Positions 59,300 to 64,000 of a DNA stretch of 64,000 nucleotides are shown in pieces. The position numbers and the translations under genes are program-made. The notes under the pieces were generated by a model. It was not told where the DNA came from and searched no databases. It was given only the letters and a program-made list of their open reading frames with translations. The first letter of the stretch is position 1. Every line of letters starts with the position of its first letter. This DNA is from Aedes albopictus (lineage: Eukaryota > Arthropoda > Insecta > Diptera > Culicidae), in NCBI RefSeq assembly GCF_035046485.1, contig NC_085138.1:16805329-16869328 (forward strand), written 5' to 3'.

Positions 59300-60180
59300 C
59301 ATTGTGAAACACTTTTTCCTGCAAAGTTGATTCAAAACATTGATAACATTATTTCGGTTTCGTGACAAAATACTCCATCTCTGCTGTCCCGGTATTAGCA
59401 GCTTTCAAGAAAAAATCTTTCTAAAAAAACACGCTGAACGGTTGATTTATGCCGCTCATCTCGTTTTTAAAAAAGAGATTTATCCCACGACACGGCTTCT
59501 TCAGGTCGTCAGTCGAGAACGACGACGTCGTCGTCTTCGTCGTACTCGTCATCATTCCGTTCGCTGGCTGTCTCGTCACACTTGTCTAATTCTCTGAACC
59601 ATCAAGAATGATTGATTGCGTGCGTCATCGGTGGCATCGTTCAATGTCGAGTCGACCGACAGCAGCCGCACCACCGCCACCACAACCACCGAGCCTGAAT
59701 AAACCAACGCAACGACGACGACGACAGCAGCGCGTCCCTTTATTTCTCGAAGGCACGCATCAGGATGTCCTCCCGTGTGATCATTCTGACATGTGTACAC
59801 GCATGTAATTTTTCCAGCATTCACGGCGGTTGAAGTTGGGTGGTTGCTGGCGGCTCGGCGATGAGTGGCCCGGCCGGCGTGGAAACTCATTTTCGCAGCA
59901 AGTTAGCTCTCATGTCAAGCACGCATCCTTTTTTTGAAGATGGGACTCGACGAGTTTTTTCGGTGGGACATCTTTTTTACTTATGTGGCTTGGCACGATG
60001 TCATTGCCATGGGTTGGTGCGTGGTTGAATAGGGTGATTCATTTATTTAAAATTGATGTTTTTGAAGCTATGTCACCAGTCTAAATATCCAAACGTTGAG
60101 CAGAGTGAGGTGTTTTTTAGAATTTATTTCACAACAGCTTGAAGTCTTTCTGCGGATTTTTTTTTATGATTTCCTCCGAC
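59300..60180. other. Low-copy-looking sequence with codon-like repeats
   Basis: GACGACGTCGTCGTC (about 59520-59540), CCACCGCCACCACAACCACC (about 59670) and GACGACGACGACAGCAGC (about 59715) stand out. No gene is recognised. Confidence 0.3.
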
Positions 60181-60181
60181 A

Positions 60182-60600
60182 ATGTATTTAACCAGTGGAT
60201 CATATCACCTGCCAAAGGTGGATCCAAGACCCGAACCTTACCCTACCCTACTAACTAATACTCCTTCACGAAACAACTGTGGGGATGCTGTGGATTCCAC
60301 GGTTTCTAGTAGCAACGCAACGGTTGTCGAACTAACATTCCTTCCCTTCCTTGACAACCGTAAGGACGTGGCCGGCGCCGTTGTTGACATTCAAATATTG
60401 AACTCTGGAATTGTGCACATTGAGAGTGTGTAGCTAGTTCCAAGCACCATTCATTGGATCTCTGTGCAACTTCGATAAGTGGTCAATCACGGAGTAGCAA
60501 CTACGATGTGTATAGGTTATCTTTGCTTTGGTAATTAATAAAGGACTTTTGCGTCCATTTCTTGTGGAAATCTTCATCAATAAAAAAGTTTTCTTCATGA
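60182..60600 (+). other. Compact segment of unknown identity
   Basis: An 83-codon frame (60182-60433) is followed by ordinary sequence ending in AATTAATAAAGGACTTTTGC, which contains AATAAA. The text is well-formed and sits alone in AT-rich surroundings. It could be the 3' end of a 5'-truncated LINE or a processed transcript. I do not recognise the protein. Confidence 0.3.
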
Positions 60601-61050
60601 AGACCTTCAAGAAGTTTGTTGAAAATGTGTGTTCATGATTTTCTCAATTATTAGACATTCTAACGGAACCTCTTTCTTAAAGATTTACGGATATTCGTTC
60701 AATAATTTCTTCGGAACTTTCCTTAGGATATTTTCAGGAAATTTGTTCGGGTGGGGAAGTTGAACCAGCTCGACTTGACTTCTATTTTAGGCACCTTTCC
60801 GCTACAACACAGTTTGTTCTATAGAAATTGGATTATATTTTTGTATCTAGCCAACGTGTATGAAATTTGAAATCATTATACCGTAAAAGTACCCAGAATG
60901 GCAGCCACAGATTAAGTTATTTAGTACCCTGTTCTTAGAAGGACTTCTTTTTCATTTTTTGAAGGGGATCTTCTAGCGATTTTCCTAGAATTTTTTAAAG
61001 AATTCAAACGGTAATTCCTTGTGATTTTTTTATTCATGAATTTTTCAGGA
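60601..61050. repeat. AT-rich sequence with satellite traces
   Basis: TTCAGGAAATTT- and TTTCAGGAAC-like words recall the satellite blocks; no gene. Confidence 0.35.
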
Positions 61051-61054
61051 ACAT

Positions 61055-63290
61055 TTTTGCCTTTCTCGTACACCAAGGTGTACCGAAAGGCTATATGTTC
61101 ACTGCAAAAACGAAAATTTGATAGAGCCTCCGGAGAGGTCAAGTCTTATATACCAATCGACTCAGCTCGACGAATTGAGGTGATGTCTGTGTGTGTGTAT
61201 GTGTGTGTGTATGTGTGTGTACAAAAAAACTCACATCACTTTTTGGCAGTAAACCTCAACCGATTTTATTGACCGACGGTTCATTCGACGCGGAATCTGG
61301 TCCCATTGTTTCATATTGAAAATGGTTCAGATCGGTCCAGCCGTTCCGGAGTTATGGCCATTTAGGTGTTCCGGACCGGTACCCCAGGAAGGGGCCAGAT
61401 ATGAAAACGCTACAAACCCATCCATTCGGCACATCAAACTACGGCATTTTCGATAACTTGATGAATGGTAAGCAGAAAAATAGTCTCAGACCATATCTGA
61501 ACCAGTAGTGTCTCGGAACCGGTTCCGGGTGTTCCGCCGGAAGTGACCAAACATAAAAGTGAACTAAACCCATGCATGCGACATATCAAACCGCGGCTTT
61601 TTCGATAACGTGGTAAACAGTAAGCAGGAAAACATTCTCAGACCATATCGGAACCGGTAATGTTCCGGAACCAATTGCAAATGTCCCGCCGGAAGTGGCC
61701 AAGTATTAAAGTTAACCAAACCCATGCATGCGACATATCGAATAGTGGCTTTTTTGATATCCTGATGAACAGTAAGCAGGATAATATTCTCAGACCATAT
61801 CTAAACCGGTTGTGTCCCGGAACCGGTTCCGAGTGTCCCGTCGGAAGTGGCTAAATATAAAATTGAAGTAAAACCATGCATGTGACATATCAAACCACAG
61901 CTTTTTCGATAACCTGATGAACAGTAAGCAGGAAAGCATTCTCAGACCATATCGGAACCGGTTCCAGATGTTCCGCCGGAGGTGGCAAAGTACAAAAGTT
62001 AATTAAACCCATGCAAGGGACATAACAAATCGTGGCTTTTTTGATATCCTGATGAACAGTAAGCAGGAAAATATTTTCAGAACATATCTGAATCGGTTGT
62101 GATCCAGAACCGGTTCCGGGTGTCCCGCCGGAAATGGCCAAATATAAAAGGGAACCAAACCCATGCAAGTGACACATCAAATCGCGGATTTTAAGGCATC
62201 TTGATTTGACAAAAAAAAGTTTCCGGGCATATTGGGGACAACCGGTAGTGTTCCGCAACCGATTACGGTTGCCCCATCGGAAGTGGTCAAATGTAAAGGA
62301 GAACCAAACCCATAAATTCGACACATTTAATGACTTTTTAGGTAAGCTGATGAACGGTTAACAAAAAAAAATCACAGACCATACTTTGGAAAACCAATAG
62401 TCTAGTCTAGTCTCAGGTCTAGTCTAGTCTACACATACACAGCCATTCATTGAAAGAATCCTGGAAAATGATAGAATCGATTACTCCCATCATTTTTCTT
62501 GTCAGTATTAATGATTGCAGTACATCAGAGATGCATTACAAGCATTAAAGCGGCCAGGCCTACTGTGCAGCGTTTTTAATTCAACAATAAAGACAATGAG
62601 TGGTGACATCTCATACCAACCGCTCAGTTTATGAAAAAGCAAAATACTGTAAAATTGGTGGGGGTGACGATGCTAAGAAGGTTAATGTCACCCCTTGGTC
62701 CTTGGTCCTTCCTGGGATGGAACACAGGTATTTACTCCATGTCCTGGCCCTATTGCCTAGGCTTAAGCGCCTTTACTCGCTCTCTGAAAATAAACTAAAA
62801 CGTTAAAGTCCCATGATCCCTGAATGATGGCCCAATTATAACGCATAAATTAGATTTACGATGCCAAACGCTCCTGACCATACTTTGGAAAACCAATTGT
62901 GTGCCGAAACCGGTTCCAGGTGCCCCGACGGAAGTGGTCAAATGTAAAAAAAAACCAAACGCATACACGCAGCACAATTAATAACGGCTTCTTCGATAAC
63001 GCGAAGAACGGTCAGCAAGAAAATAGTCTCAGGTCAGTAGTGTTCCGGAACCAGATTCAAGTGCCTCGCCGGAACTGGCGAAATGCACGAATGAACCAAA
63101 CCCATACATGCATTACATCAATTTGCGACTTTTTAGGAGAACTGATTAATAATTTGCATGAAACTAGTCTAAGACCACATCAGGGACAATCGGTAAGTGG
63201 TAAAATATGAACCGAAAGCTGTAAATGTGAAATTGAATCAAATCCATGCGTGTCGTACCATAAAACCACGCTAATTCGACAAACGGATCA
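61055..63290 (-). mobile_element. Second copy of the 152-bp tandem-repeat element
   Basis: Its end hairpin (61060-61090), a (TG)n tract (about 61185-61220) and tandem units are the reverse complement of the element at 11705-14640. The word ATGCATGC falls at 61572 and 61724 and a variant at 61876 (152 apart), then 62011 (135, a 17-base deletion), 62163 and 62312. The distal copies to 63290 are more diverged. A LINE tail is inserted at 62399-62875. No far-end repeat was found. Confidence 0.75.
62399..62875 (-). mobile_element. LINE 3' end insertion with 22-bp target duplication
   Basis: A 477-bp insert is flanked by an identical 22-bp sequence (62377-62398 and 62876-62897). On the minus strand it ends in a TAGACTAGAC simple-repeat tail. 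Long target duplications and simple tails are typical of target-primed reverse transcription. No protein remains, so it is a heavily 5'-truncated LINE or a SINE. Confidence 0.65.
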
Positions 63291-63473
63291 GGTGTCGGAA
63301 TGCACCAAATTAGAACTTTCGGAAGTAGCAGCTGCACGAGGAGCCGCTGCGGGTGTAAGTAATATCACAATATCGTATCATTCGTATTTCCAGTGTATTA
63401 CACTGTGACATTTGATCATTTTCTTAATTCAACAAATTTCGAATGAGCGGGGTACAAGTTAAAAAGTGTCTTA

Positions 63474-63525
63474 TTAACCCTAAAAGGGTTACCTGGGGCC
63501 ATGAAGGTATCCCTTTTAGGGTTAA
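63474..63525. other. Perfect 15-bp hairpin
   Basis: TTAACCCTAAAAGGG (63474-63488) pairs perfectly with CCCTTTTAGGGTTAA (63511-63525) over a 22-base loop. It could be a very short MITE or a structural element. Confidence 0.6.
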
Positions 63526-63584
63526 AGAGTGATGAATACGCGGGGTTTGACAGTACATCAAATAGCAGCTTTTTTGATAACTTC

Positions 63585-63690
63585 TTCTTCTTCTTTATAG
63601 CTCGACGTTCGCATTGGAACTTAACCTGCCTTACTTCTACTTAGTGTTCTTTAGAGCACTTCCACAGTTAATAACACAGCGCAACATTTT
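63585..63690 (-). mobile_element. Feilai-like SINE tail, reverse strand
   Basis: CTTCTTCTTCTTTATAGCTC, GACGTTCGCATTGGAACTT, CCTGCC and TAGTGTTCTTTAGAGCACTT with CCACAGTTAATAAC are the reverse complement of the SINE 3' part, including its AAG tail. The head is absent. Confidence 0.65.
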
Positions 63691-64000
63691 TTTGTCTCAA
63701 GAGCAAACTTATGTGTCTCCGAAGGTTTTTAGGCCGCTGAATCCGAATCCGGGCTCAGATTTGCTCTAACACGTCACAATTTTGAGCTATACCTCATTTT
63801 ATAGGGTAAAATATGCGATTTTGGGATTTTTTGACTGCAAGCCATTAAGCATGGAAATATTTTTTTTTTTGGCAATCAAAAGGTTAATTGTTTAACTAAC
63901 ATCTAAATTAACGAATCATGCAAAATATTTCGTTTTACTAAATCAAATTTGATAGATTTAAGCATTTTATGTTAGTATGAAAACTTGCATGCAACTTTTG
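63691..64000. other. Unassigned AT-rich edge
   Basis: Nothing recognised. Confidence 0.4.

Overview
The window looks like repeat-dense, non-genic DNA (intergenic or a very large intron) from a culicine mosquito, most likely Aedes. The evidence is tRNA-derived SINE pieces matching the Feilai family as I remember it, RTE-type and jockey/CR1-type LINE fragments, a Bel/Pao element, many MITEs and foldback elements, and kilobases of degenerate AT-rich satellite. I recognise no intact host protein gene. Nearly every recognisable coding stretch belongs to a transposable element and is broken. There is one 500-base N gap (41112-41611).

Layout. 1-3.7 kb: an unassigned edge, then a duplicated ~1.27-kb unit whose minus strand carries CCAAT and TATA boxes and a histone-mRNA-like stem-loop. 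3.7-6.3 kb: two foldback elements. One sits inside a TA microsatellite; the other carries an identical, outward-facing tRNA-like gene in each arm. 6.3-10.6 kb: degenerate satellite with an hAT-like MITE. 10.59-19.79 kb: a structurally complete, non-coding LTR element (LARD type). It has 141-bp LTRs that are identical by eye, a tRNA-Ser primer site, a polypurine tract, a 5-bp target duplication, an array of a 15-bp motif, and a nested 152-bp tandem-repeat element. 19.8-29 kb: satellite fragments, a GC-rich 25/23-bp tandem array, SINE heads and a 1.7-kb foldback. 29-31.1 kb: a LINE 3' half split by a Tc1/mariner-like foldback and a second insertion. 31.17-38.86 kb: a Bel/Pao element with intact target duplication but broken gag and pol. 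39.5-47.9 kb: LINE, RTE, Ty3/gypsy gag, hAT and Harbinger-like MITEs nested in each other. 49-52.3 kb: satellite again. 53-57 kb: a jockey/CR1-type LINE on the minus strand, broken by a mariner-like MITE and an RTE fragment. 57-60.6 kb: moderately GC-rich, low-copy-looking sequence with an inverted satellite. 61-63.3 kb: the 152-bp repeat element again, on the opposite strand, with a LINE-tail insertion.

The elements do not form a cellular pathway. Their relations are those of parasites and hosts: short non-autonomous elements (MITEs, SINEs, the LARD) lie in and beside the autonomous families that could move them. The most noteworthy items are the young-looking non-coding LTR element with its motif array, the tRNA-armed foldback, and the duplicated histone-like promoter/stem-loop module. 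All family assignments are from reading alone; no database search was run.
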